Shown here piece after piece: positions 37,118-46,518 of a DNA stretch of 64,000 nt. Below the pieces are notes generated by a model, which saw only the letters and a program-made list of their open reading frames with translations, was not told where the DNA came from and searched no databases. The position numbers and the translations under genes were made by a program. The first letter of the stretch is position 1. Every line of letters starts with the position of its first letter. The DNA comes from Periplaneta americana (taxonomy: Eukaryota > Arthropoda > Insecta > Blattodea > Blattidae), in NCBI RefSeq assembly GCF_040183065.1, contig NC_091122.1, positions 80,663,455-80,727,454 on the forward strand, in the 5' to 3' direction.

Positions 37118-37399
37118 TAGCCTACCGGTAATAAGTACATTTCACACATGCATATTTACCCGTGAAAAGTTATTCCAGGATTTGTTTTTGAAAACCTGTT
37201 TGTGCAGCCATACGCAGAACATGTAGGCATATTGAAATTAGTTAATTTATTAATTAAAACAACGATGCAACATCACAATCAACTGCCCATGTGCTAACCG
37301 GGAGCCCAATGTTTTGGTAGCATCATAATGGCGACTGTCCACAAAAGCGGCTTCACCTCCAAGCTGTTTATGTCTACTCTATGCATTCTGTGCTCGTTG

Positions 37400-37510
37400 G
37401 TTGGCTCCCATGCATACATGCTTAATTTGACTTACGTAGTAGCATTGCGCGTGTCCGCCATGACAGTTCGCTTTGACAACAGTTTATTGGATTATACCTC
37501 TTTTTGTATA
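37400..37510 (+). repeat. Satellite-flank repeat (SFR), third copy, 3' part
   Basis: Resumes the SFR after the insertion: GTTGGCTCCCATGCATACAT, then CTTACGTAGTAGC, GTCCGCCATGACAGTTCGC and CAGTTTATTGGATT. These match 8,480-8,525 and the reverse complement of 8,933-9,036. Similarity ends at about 37,500. Confidence 0.85.
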
Positions 37511-37573
37511 TAGCTAAGTTAAGTTGGTCAGACATCTTAAAATTCGTGGGACAGAATCTGATATGACTAAGTA

Positions 37574-37667
37574 TGTTGTTCCCGGTGTAATTCTTTACAG
37601 TTGCGTTACCAAAGGATGGCGGGGTACCTTAGCTTGGTAACGCAATAGTAAAGAAGTGTTGTTCCCG
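37574..37667. repeat. Foldback with flanking 11-bp direct repeats
   Basis: TGTTGTTCCCG occurs at 37,574-37,584 and 37,657-37,667. Just inside are inverted arms at 37,591-37,612 and 37,634-37,655 (TTCTTTAC..TTGCGTTACCAA), matching at 20 of 22 positions around a 21-bp loop. This could be a tiny MITE remnant or a regulatory hairpin upstream of the THAP frame; I cannot tell which. Confidence 0.6.
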
Positions 37668-37858
37668 AAAAAAGATATTTTAGAAATTTGACTTTACAGT
37701 TAACAGTAGTACCTTTACTGGAATAATTTTGATAAAATAAAAAGAGTTAAATTGCCGGAGATATTTATTATTTTTATAGACTCGTGGATAGAATTCTTCC
37801 AGGAATATTTCACAAACGTTGATTATACTGCAATCCTTCAATTGTTCTATGAAATGTA

Positions 37859-39254
37859 GTGTTATTAATGCATTATATGATACTAGGCTACTGCTGGTTT
37901 GTTTCAGTTAATAGAAAGACAAATGGCGGAGTTTTACACTGTGAATGTGCTGCAGTGTACTGTCAGAAATCGGATAGTAATGAGAAGACCTGGTTATTCC
38001 TATTTCCTGCGCCAAGTAATGCAGCACAGCTTAAAAGGTAAGCAATGGCATTGGCATAAGCTCAATGCAAAGATATCCTTATATATCATCAATAAATAGT
38101 CAGGGTTGGTAAACTGTAGTGATTTTTAAATTTAAGTGAGAATTATTTGTCAAATTCGTATTTGTTTATTAAAATGAGTTTTTGCCTTCTTTTGTAATTC
38201 ATTTAAACTTAATTTGTGCATTAATTCCTACATAATTGTGTATTTTGTTAATGTGTTATTTTAAGTAATTAACAACATCGCTTCACAAAATAATTTACTA
38301 TGTTTACACATAGGCCTCATTATTAATACATGAAGAGTTACAGCACTAATAACCTGCACTTAATGATAATAATAATTAGCTTAGACTTAGGCAAGATATT
38401 ATGCTCAGTTTGTTATTCATTAGAGATTAATATTTACAAATAAATTTATCAGAAGAGCTTAGCATTGTGTGTTTCCAGAATAAATACGTAGTCCATTTGG
38501 CATTGTGCAACTTTTACTTTGAATATTGTTATGAGCTACAACTATTCATTTCAGTCCTCAGCATCATACTGTGCTTTAATTAGGTGGTGATTCCGAAAGT
38601 AGGCTCTACTTGACTACCTGTACCATGTGTTCTGTTGCTCCTTAATTAGGAGTTGGGAAAAGACATATGAGAAGCAAACTTTCAAAACCTGTCCATTTCT
38701 TCAGAAAATGCTAGAATTATATGTCTGTAATAAAAAAGATTTTTCTGTGGTGAAATTTTATATGAATTCATAGGAACAAAAATATATTTCACCATAGAAA
38801 ATATTTTGTTCATTGCAGAGATGTAAGTTTGTTACTCATATATATTGCTAATAGTTTTAAGAAGCAGTAGAACAGTCATATGTAAAAACGTTTATATATA
38901 TATTTTTTTTTTTCAGGAAGTTAATTTCTCATCTTAATCATGTTAGGTGCATATAATTTTAATCTGTGATTTAAGTAGTAACAATTATTTGATGTAAATA
39001 AAATGAAAATTATTTTATTTACATCATGATTAAATCATTAATTTAAATTAATACCAACCCTGGTTTGTGCATTTTTTTTAAGATAATAATAGAATTTTGA
39101 TTGTAACAGGTACCACATGTGGGCAGCTGTGGCAGAAAATCCTCATCCTTACAGAAGGGCCTATATATGTGCAAGCCATTTTCACAGTCATCAGTATAAC
39201 GGTGACTTCAGATATAACTTACTAAGAGGGGCCATTCCATCAAGGGATGCTTGA
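37859..39254 (+). CDS. THAP-domain protein, two-exon model (exons 37,859-38,037 and 39,110-39,254)
   Basis: Exon 1 ends AAAAG|GTAAGC and exon 2 begins after TTGTAACAG. Joining them restores one codon (AG+G = Arg) and gives a 107-residue frame. The product carries a complete THAP C2CH signature: CAAVYC (C-x4-C), LFLFPAP box, the invariant Trp in YHMWAAV, CASH (C-x2-H) after 44 residues, and GAIPS corresponding to the AVPTF box. A TGA follows three residues later. THAP domains bind DNA with one zinc ion, in transcription factors or in P/Kolobok transposases. The start ATG is uncertain: a TTTGTTTCAG acceptor at about 37,908 suggests an upstream exon. A product of only a THAP domain could be a truncated gene, a domesticated fragment or the 5' exons of a dead P-like element. 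In-phase splice sites and undamaged zinc ligands argue against long decay. Confidence 0.7.
38990..39026. repeat. Perfect 15-bp hairpin in the THAP intron
   Basis: TGATGTAAATAAAAT (38,990-39,004) and ATTTTATTTACATCA (39,012-39,026) are perfect inverted repeats separated by 7 bp. It lies about 85 bp before the splice acceptor of exon 2. Confidence 0.75.
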
Positions 39255-39464
39255 TATCCCACTCAAGAACTACGACCCACTTCATCACCAGCCTACTTAC
39301 ATTAACCTTTTTCACCACCTAACATAATTGCTTCATTCATTGCACTTCACTGTGGCATCAATTTGAACCTGTATTCTCTTTCATTGAGTGATTCATTCAT
39401 TGTCTTTATCTTTTAACAAAATTGTGTTTAATTTTGTTGACAAGTGTATGGTAATGGACTTCAT

Positions 39465-39466
<2 letters not shown>

Positions 39467-39537
<71 letters not shown>

Positions 39538-39635
39538 AGGTAAAAGGTAAAGGTATCCCTGTAACATGCCAAGAAGGCATTTGGGGGGCATGGAGGTAGA
39601 GCCCCATGCTTTCCATGACCTCTGTACTAGAATGA

Positions 39636-39683
<48 letters not shown>
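39467..39683. repeat. (ATT)n microsatellites flanking a dispersed repeat
   Basis: (ATT)n runs at about 39,467-39,536 and 39,637-39,683. The 100 bp between them contains AAAGGTATCCCTGTAACATG, TTTGGGGGGCATGGAGGTAG and CCATGCTTTCCATGACCTCT. I recognise that spacer only as a dispersed-repeat-like sequence that I associate with insect genomes; a copy-number search would confirm it. Confidence 0.75.
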
Positions 39684-39924
39684 GTTATCATTGTTATCTC
39701 ATTTCGTTTAATGTGTTGATTTCTTCAGTTAATTGAAGGAAAATAAGGGGAATTCATTCATTCATCTGAAAAAAAAAGTAGAGTACTTTACTTCTACATT
39801 ATGAGCAATATAATTTTTGTAATATATAGGGCAATGATAAATCTAACGATCTTTAAGACCCTAAGTTAACATTACATAGTAATATAAATACAAATAATAA
39901 TTACTAGTACAATGAGCATTTCAG

Positions 39925-41056
39925 TTGTGTCATCTATATGGCCAAATCAACATTATATGCAGATGACACTTCTTTTATAACATGTTCGACTAGTGCAGCA
40001 GAACTGCATCAGCTAACCTCAAATACAGTTTTGGAAGCAGCAGAATGGTTCAGAGCAAATAAGTTAATTTTAAACGAGGAGAAGACTCAAAAATTAATTT
40101 TGTCATTGAAAAAAGAAGAAGGGTCTGAAGAAAAGGCAGTAAAGTTACTTGGTATCCATCTTGATACAAAACTAACCTGGGATTGCCACATTGAATACAT
40201 CTCTCGGAGACTGTCCAGAGTCCTGTATCTCTTAAGAGGAATTAGAGATAAAATACCCAGGCAGTAACTAAGAAGTGTTTATTTTGCTTTTTTTCATAGC
40301 ATATTGAAGTATGGAATCCTGGTGTGGGGAAACAGCAATAAACTTATTGAAGTCCTGCTCATTCAGAAGAAAGCAATAAGAATTATCACACAAGAACCAA
40401 GCAAAGCACATTGTAAACCACTGTTCATACAGGAGTCCATCTTAACAGTTGTTAATGAATATATTCTGGAACTCCTTCTTTACATCAAGAAAAATCTTTA
40501 TGGCTTCACCAGTAGGATGGATAAACATGAGAATATGATACTCGGAATAAAGAAAAACTGGACATACCATTTTGCAGACTATCCAAAGTTAAAAGTAGTC
40601 CTAACATGTTGGGCTGTAGAATGTTCAACATGTTTCCACAGGAAGTGTCACTTGACATATTCAAAGTCAAAGTGAAAACGTGGCTTCTTAGAAACCCATT
40701 CTATTCTGTACAAGAATATTTTGAATCAGAAAAGCAAGCTGTTGATATTTTTTAGGTTTCTTTCTCTGAATTGTATTATTATTCTGTAATATATTAGGAA
40801 ATTCTCATAAATTGTTAATCAAATCAATATCTGTGATCAGTGTGTTACAATTTTCATCTAGATATTAGCCTAATTTTGATAATCTTGACTCTCAATTGTA
40901 AACTCTAAGGAGTATTTGTGATCATTTTGTTTTATGTTTAGTGTTGTAATAGAATAATTTTCATTTTTGCACTATAATTTCACACGTGTAATTTGACAAT
41001 GTCATTAGCTTTTGATATAACGACAGCTAATAAATACTATACTATACTATACTATA
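39925..41056 (+). mobile_element. 5'-truncated LINE with (TATAC)n tail
   Basis: The 3' part of a non-LTR retrotransposon. It comprises reverse-transcriptase coding sequence from the catalytic motif to the C-terminus (39,938-40,755), about 280 bp of AT-rich 3' UTR, and a terminal ATACT tandem repeat at 41,034-41,056 in place of a poly(A) tail. The 5' end is truncated just before the YADD motif, the usual fate of LINE insertions. Confidence 0.8.
39938..40755 (+). pseudogene. LINE reverse transcriptase C-terminal half (Jockey/CR1-like)
   Basis: Begins at the RT active site LYADDTSFI and continues through AEWFRANKLILNEEKTQ, VKLLGIHLDTKLTWDCHIEY and LSRVLYLLRGI. It is interrupted by one in-frame TAA (40,265-40,267), then continues in the same frame with KYGILVWGNSNK and IQKKAIRII. 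A frameshift near 40,590 moves the end to another frame (SPNMLGCRMFNMFP, KTWLLRNPFYSV, EYF), which stops at 40,753-40,755. The N-terminal endonuclease and finger regions are missing. With only one stop and one frameshift, it is a fairly recent insertion. The exact clade needs a phylogeny. Confidence 0.85.
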
Positions 41057-41144
41057 GGGCATAGGAGGGAGTCCAGTGGCAGCGATACGAATCTGCAGCT
41101 TCTGCAACTGGTGAGATTTGGGTGCATTATTTAGAATGTTTAGA

Positions 41145-41440
41145 GAGTAAATATGTTGTTGTTTTCTAATGCCAGGCGTTTGACAATAAAGTCATTTGAC
41201 CTCTTGCACTCCAATATTTTTCAAAGATATTATCACGACCAGAGTAAATATGTTGATGTTTTCTAATGCCAGGCATTTGACAATAAAGTCATTTGACCTC
41301 TTGCACTCCAGTATTTTTCAAAATTATTGTCATGGTCAGCCACTGAAGCACAGATTTTGAGGTGTTCCGAATCCATTTCTTGGTTTGAGTAGCACAATGG
41401 ACAGTTAGGAGACTGATATATTCCAATTCTATGCAGCAAA
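41145..41440 (-). mobile_element. Inverted LINE 3'-end fragment with internal duplication
   Basis: The reverse complement of 41,235-41,440 matches the 3' end of the plus-strand LINE at about 42,095-42,290: CATAGAATTGGAATATATCA, AAATGGATTCGGAACACCTC and GCAAGAGGTCAAATGACTTT are shared. The last 95 bp are then duplicated: the segment from GTCAAATGACTTTATTGTCA to the terminal GCCAGGCATTAG-like sequence appears twice, around 41,170-41,235 and 41,275-41,345 on the plus-strand coordinate. It encodes part of the CCHC-like C-terminus and no complete gene. Confidence 0.75.
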
Positions 41441-41574
41441 ATAGTCCCCCAATCGGATTTCTGGGCGGGACTACTTTAATGGTACAGAAGCAACTAAATT
41501 TTTTATAATGGAATGCTTGTATAACATCAGCTAAGAAGAGAGTAAATATGGTACAATATTTTGTCTCTTCTCAC

Positions 41575-42290
41575 TTTATAGATCTCTTGGATATGGAACA
41601 ACAAGTTTTGACGGAGAAATCATTGTAATAAGTGAAAGTCTCAGGAATCTTCTATGCCACATCAATAAATTTAAGAATGCAGTTATATTGTCAGACTCCA
41701 AAGCAGCTTTCTATCAATAGTCTCTAAATACATACTTTCATCTCAAACAGCAGAAATAACTAAAATGCTCTCTCAATTAATATCACTCAATAAAAGAATT
41801 GTATTCCAGTGGATACCATCCCATTGTGGAATCCTGGGAAACGAGAATGCTGATGCTTTAGCAAAGAAGGGCAGCACTGGTACTCACAGACCTGTTACTA
41901 AATCTACGTATTACCCTGTGAAAAGATTTATTAAATCTACATACTAGACTTCAACAAACACAATTTGATAACACAAATCTCAAGGGAAAAAATGGAACTC
42001 TCTGCATCATAATCCACAGTTAATTCCCGATTTACCACGAAAATCGTCTGTAGCTGCATTTAGATTGGCAACAGACCATGACTGTCTGGCCAAACAAACA
42101 CCTGCATAGAATTGGAATATATCAGTCCCCTAACTACCCACTGTGCAACTCAAACCAAGAAATGGATTCGGAACACCTCAAAATCTGTGCTTCAGTGGCT
42201 GGCCATGATAATATCTTCGAAAAATATTGGAGTGCAAGAGGTCAAATGACTTTGTTAAACCCCTGGCATTAGAATACAACAACAACATAT
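41575..42290 (+). pseudogene. LINE RNase H domain and C-terminus (Jockey/I-type)
   Basis: Contains a degenerate RNase H1 domain: TSFDGEIIVISESL (Glu), AVILSDSKAAFY (Asp), then IVFQWIPSHCGILGNENADA (His/Asn-Asp). A zinc-knuckle-like tail follows (YPLCNSNQEMDSEHLKIC) ending in WH and a stop near 42,270. Stops interrupt it near 41,720 and 41,945, and frames shift in the 42,000-42,080 region. RNase H downstream of RT occurs in I-, R1- and Jockey-related LINE clades. The RT core of this copy is absent. It removes RNA from the cDNA hybrid in active elements; here it is dead. Confidence 0.8.
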
Positions 42291-43152
42291 TTTGAGCAAT
42301 GGGGACACAACCAAATCACTCAGTATCAAAGCTCAAAATTAGGAAATGTTGCGAAGTATAGACTTATCTCTAATAAATTGTATTGCACTTTTTCTAATAT
42401 GTTCAGTGTTTTGAATCAACTATACATCGGAGAATGAAAAATAATTTTTTTACTTGTATTTCTTAATGGTGTTTTTATTAAAAGTCCAAGTTAATTTTAT
42501 GTCTGTTGTAGACAAACAGTTTTCTTTGTATTCTTTATCAGTGGTGATTATTGATTACTTAGATTTTTAATATTCATATATTAAACTAATGGCAGTTACT
42601 TTAAAAAATAGATGTTCAGCTCTGACGGTGTAAAACAAATAAAGTGGTGTTTTATAAATGTTTATGAACGTGCGTTGTACTATGTCACAGCAAAACATCT
42701 TATGACTATTTTCAAGCTAATGTTTGACATAAAAAAATTAAGAGCGAATTATAATTATATAACTGACCAATAATAACTTCAAGTCAATATTCCAAAGTCA
42801 ATCTTTGTTTTTATCTTCCAATACATGATACATAACATTATTTAAAAATAGTGCTTAAGGTGTTTTGGAGAGAAGTATCCTATCCTATTCGCATCCTGTA
42901 TCTCAATTACATATTTGATCTAGAAGATGCAAAAACTTTTATTAGTCAAATTTGATAAATTAATTTAATAAAAGGGTTAAATGACGGTGTTAAAAGAGGG
43001 AGTCTGTTAATGGTTTTCAGTTTCATGTTCAGCCATTATATTTATATTCACATGTTAAAACAAAAATGTGATATAAATATTGTGGTTAAACATGTTATTT
43101 AAACTGATAAACCATTACACACTCCTTTGGCGATATGAAAAATACCAGTATG
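42291..43152. other. Gene-free AT-rich stretch
   Basis: No coding frame, RNA gene or repeat structure that I can support in this interval. Short poly(A/T) tracts only. Confidence 0.4.
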
Positions 43153-43305
43153 TGTTGGTATAATAGGTATCTGCAGTACCGATCGTGCTCTAATGCTGGC
43201 ATAACGGATACCTGTAATACCGATCGGGCCGTGTAACAAGGGATGTAGTTCCGCATTCTGCCGCTATGTGTAACAAGATGTAGTTCCGATGTTTTGCCGC
43301 TAAGT
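43153..43305 (+). repeat. Two small tandem duplications next to P-like copy B
   Basis: Two imperfect copies of a unit of about 37 bp (TAATAGGTATCTGCAGTACC.. at 43,161 and TAACGGATACCTGTAATACC.. at 43,202) are followed by two copies of a unit of about 37 bp (GTGTAACAAG..ATGTAGTTCCG..GCCGCTA at 43,231 and 43,268). They end about 30 bp before the target duplication of element B. Confidence 0.75.
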
Positions 43306-43343
43306 GTCTCGACGTCGCGTCAATAGCGTGTCGAAGGTAATGC

Positions 43344-44662
43344 CACAGTTTACTATATACAGTTGCGAAGCTTGAGGTGTTTTTTTTTTTTTTGCAAATC
43401 TCGTGATAAAGCGCTCCAAGCGGTTAGCAACTAGAAACAATAGACTGTCCATGGTCGACTTTGAACTGTGTCATATTTCTATCGAGTGCTAGCTCGTTGC
43501 GTATTTCACATTGATGCTTGTGAAATGTTCGTTATTGGTTATAATGAAAATGTTAATGGCTAAAATATAATAATTGGAATAATAATATGGGACAAGGAGG
43601 AGACTTTGTAGTGCTATAAATTGTAGCTACAATAAGAGAAAGAGGACAGAGTTATCCTTCTTCCGATTTCCGAAAGATTCAGAAAGGTTCCTGGGTTTCC
43701 ACAAGAATGCCGTGCAGAAAAAAACTGTTAATTTGAAGTTCTTTGTGACTGTTAGAATACATTATATCCTTAAATTTCACAATGAAATGTTTCAGTCTAA
43801 CCGAAAGGACAATAGATACCGGTTAAAGTTCTGTCACTTAGGCTGCTAAATTTCCAGAGAAATAAAGTTTGGGTCTACTTTTTTTTCAGAGGATATATTT
43901 TTAATTGTAGCTATTAATTTTGTTATTATTTTTATGTGTTATTTTACTAAAGAGTAGAAAAATTCAGTTTGTTTTAATGAAATTTATTGATCACGTTTTA
44001 TTTTCAATTCTGGTGGGATTATTATTGCTTAGGCCTACTTTTTTCTTCAAAGGATATGTTTTTAATTATAGCTGTTAATTTTGTTGTTATTTTTATTTGT
44101 TGCTTTACTAGAGACGTAGAAAAAGTCTGTTACAATAAAATTTAATGATCACGTTTTATTTCCAATTCTGGTGTGATTATTATTGCTTAACCTCAACTAC
44201 GTAAGCCTACACTACAAGTACCGGTACACGTAAGTTACTCCATTAATTCATATTTCCATTATTATTGTTGTAAAGAGAAATGCAAATTAATATTTATTGG
44301 TTTCATAGTTAATTATCGCTATAATCTTGAATGAGTGAAGCTATTATAGTAAATTTCAGTTCGTTTTGCACAAACAAAAATTATATTAACTTATTTCTTG
44401 CAGGTATCTTCGAGTTTATGGTGGAATTTAATATACTTCATTAAAATAATAAATTAACTTTATGCATTTAATATTTCAATAATGCAAGGAAGGTGTTAAT
44501 TTTTCTAAAAGAACACGACAACGAAAGTATAACATATTTTGTCGGCTGCTAGGAGAGAGATCTGAGATGATGAGGCGATAGTAGCGATCCTAGTGGTGGG
44601 CAACTACCCATGTTTGCATTTTTACTACATATTGAGATTCGCGACTGTATATAGTAGACTGT
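43344..44662 (+). mobile_element. P-like (THAP) DNA transposon, copy B, non-autonomous
   Basis: It is flanked by an 8-bp duplication GGTAATGC (43,336-43,343 and 44,663-44,670). The left terminus is CACAGTTTACTATATACAG then TTGCGAAGCTT; the right, read inward, is ACAGTCTACTATATACAG then TCGCGAATCTC. These match the termini of copy A closely. A THAP fragment lies 263 bp inside the left end, the same layout as in copy A (176 bp inside). No DDE or RNase H-like transposase core is present. Together the two copies define one family with an 8-bp duplication. Confidence 0.83.
43607..43735 (+). pseudogene. THAP zinc-finger fragment in P-like element B
   Basis: The frame reads CSAINCSYNKRKR, then ELSFFRFPKDSERF and GFHKNAVQKK. 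C-x4-C plus the FFRFPKD box is the first half of a THAP domain. An ATG at 43,587 is in a different frame, so the start has been lost by a small indel or lay in another exon. The distal C-x2-H half is not in frame downstream, so the domain is either split by an intron or truncated. It aligns with the fragment in copy A (CNDENCSNNKFK..LSFFRFPKDQEK). Confidence 0.78.
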
Positions 44663-44809
44663 GGTAATGCATTGAGTTGGGGGTCTTTCTATTTATTTGT
44701 CTATGGTTTTGACCAGTGCTGTGACACTGCCATCGTGATCTAAACCAGGCCGTAATGCAGGATGTGTGACGACACTCGATGGGTCGGGCTTTTCTATTTG
44801 AGTATATGG

Positions 44810-45070
44810 AGCTGAGTGAAATATATTACTTTAATGCGTGTCAGTGCTTAATTTTATTTAGTGTAATGTGTGTATAAGATACGTTCACTTCTTATTGCAT
44901 AATATCCTAGATCATATATAAAACAGATCAGCCAAGCTTATATTAAATTTGGACGCAACTGGAAAATGACGGACGCTATGCGTCGCTAGTGTCGAGAAAT
45001 GAGCTTGCAATAACCAACACTAGATGGCAGAGTACTTGAAAAGTACATAGAGTAATACGACTGTGGGATG
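44810..45070 (-). repeat. Dispersed repeat R2, copy 1
   Basis: The reverse complement of about 44,898-44,930 contains ATATATGATCTAGGATATTA, which matches 56,437-56,458 on the plus strand with one mismatch. Weaker similarity extends over GTGTTGGTTATTG (reverse complement, near 45,020) against GTGTTGGTCATTG (56,340). Boundaries are uncertain and I see no coding content. The remainder of 44,663-46,220 shows nothing else that I can support. Confidence 0.5.
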
Positions 45071-46219
45071 ACTTTTTTACGTCATGCCACCTCGAAATGT
45101 CTTTCTCATTGTAATGTGAGGTTATGTTACTTTGATGTGTCGCTAAATTGTAGCATACAGAAGCTTGTTTTACCCAAATTCATCAACACACATAGATGAC
45201 ATTCTGGTACATGGCTGATATAATGTTGTTTGCGTTCAATATATAATCTGTCATCATTTGATGTACGATATCTAATTGTTTTTAACTTTCAGCATACAAT
45301 ACCTCACTAGCAACAATTAACACGAAATACTAAAAAGAGCAGATTTGTCTGCGTTTGTTGAATGCACATCATGATGCTCACGAAAAGGCACTAATTTATT
45401 TTGTGTGCACAAGATTACAATTTTTTTATATGAAGGAAAAGCAGGTATCCCTCTTCTGAAATTTATCCGATAGGGGAAGAATTACAACTCCCTCCCCCCC
45501 CAAACATGTCTCCTCTTTGCTAGGCCTACATGTTTTCATTTTACAGGTGTATTATATGATGCGATATGGAAGCAGATAAATAATAACTGTACGTTTCTCG
45601 TCCACATTAAATTCAACGTGTTCATAACGTAGGCCTGATATATTGCTTCATGTAGGCTACACAGCTGGCAGTGTTCTCTTTACGAATAAGTGGTCGTACT
45701 AATCATTTTCTTTTCATCTGAACTATTGCTAGAATATGCGTTTGTGTTTTTATTTGCTCTGTATGTTGTTAAATAACTACTGAACATCGTCTTTGGCTAA
45801 CAAATTGTTCTAGTATTCGTTTCATATCAGTCTTACGGTATTGAATTATGTCCATAACGTGGGCGAGATGATATCAGGCTGGAAAATGCGCTCTGAATGC
45901 ATTTTTTTACACAATTTTCTAATTTTCAGCAGATTTACGATACCCTGTGCGGTTTCTCTGCCAATGCAGAGTTAATTGCAATATACGGTAATTCTGTTAT
46001 TTTCCTGACACTTTTATATCCGTTCTCATAAACGTACTGATTTAGATTCTTTACCCTACTGTAGGTATTTTGCTCTCTACAAATCATCGTTAGTCAAATG
46101 AAATAGTCTATAATAGTTGTTTGTAACGAATTAGTAGACAACCTCAATCCCTCCTGATCGCCTCCCTTACGAATTTCTTTCTCACTTTAATCAAATTTCA
46201 TTTATACTGGTCCTTAAAT

Positions 46220-46310
46220 TACATAAACTAGTGCTGAGGTAGTTACGGTGATTTCTGAAGTGAAAATCGTTCAATTTATAAGGGTGAAATCAAAAATAAT
46301 TTTTGTAGCC
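46220..46310 (+). repeat. Dispersed repeat R1, copy 1
   Basis: GTGCTGAGGTAGTTACGGTG then ATTTCTGAAGTGAAAATCGT and TCAATTTATA. The same string occurs inverted at 47,390-47,445 and, diverged, directly at 57,070-57,135. It is a low-copy dispersed repeat of unknown type. Confidence 0.65.
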
Positions 46311-46461
46311 TTTCCTTGTCCTTAATTGAAAAATTTGAGTAACTTCATATTACGACAATATTTCTTCCGTCTTCTGCAGTTAACATAATCGCAGATGGAC
46401 ATTTCTAAATGAAGTTTGTTACACAGAAACCTTTGAGACAATATTGACACTTGAAGTTCTT

Positions 46462-46483
46462 TATATATATATATATATATATA
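46462..46483. repeat. (TA)n microsatellite
   Basis: Eleven uninterrupted TA units, slightly upstream of the 40-bp direct repeat and tRNA-like element. Confidence 0.9.
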
Positions 46484-46518
46484 GTTCATCTATAAGAATT
46501 AAACTAGCGCTGCACCAT

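Larger units (their letters stand above)
32425..37399. mobile_element. Outer TIR transposon with 9-bp target duplication
   Basis: GTTGGCTCC occurs at 32,416-32,424 and again at 37,400-37,408. The SFR copies at 8,480-8,488 and 9,028-9,036 carry it only once, as an empty site, so this is a true insertion with a 9-bp duplication. The ends form imperfect inverted repeats of about 95 bp. Both contain GAGCACAGAAT at the outer edge, GTGAAGCCG in the middle and GCTACCAAAACATTG at the inner edge (left 32,425-32,526; right about 37,308-37,399). Nine-bp duplications are typical of Mutator-like elements, but no transposase of the outer element is visible. It is probably non-autonomous, and most of its length is later nested insertions. 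The remaining native sequence is 34,454-35,460 and 37,120-37,307. Confidence 0.85.

Noticed and set aside
39406-39691. Poly-Ile and poly-Asn open frames
   Set aside because: Translation of (ATT)n microsatellites; not genes.
45480-45510. C-rich run (CTCCCTCCCCCCCC) as a G-quadruplex or regulatory tract
   Set aside because: A single homopolymer-like tract without the four spaced runs needed for a quadruplex.
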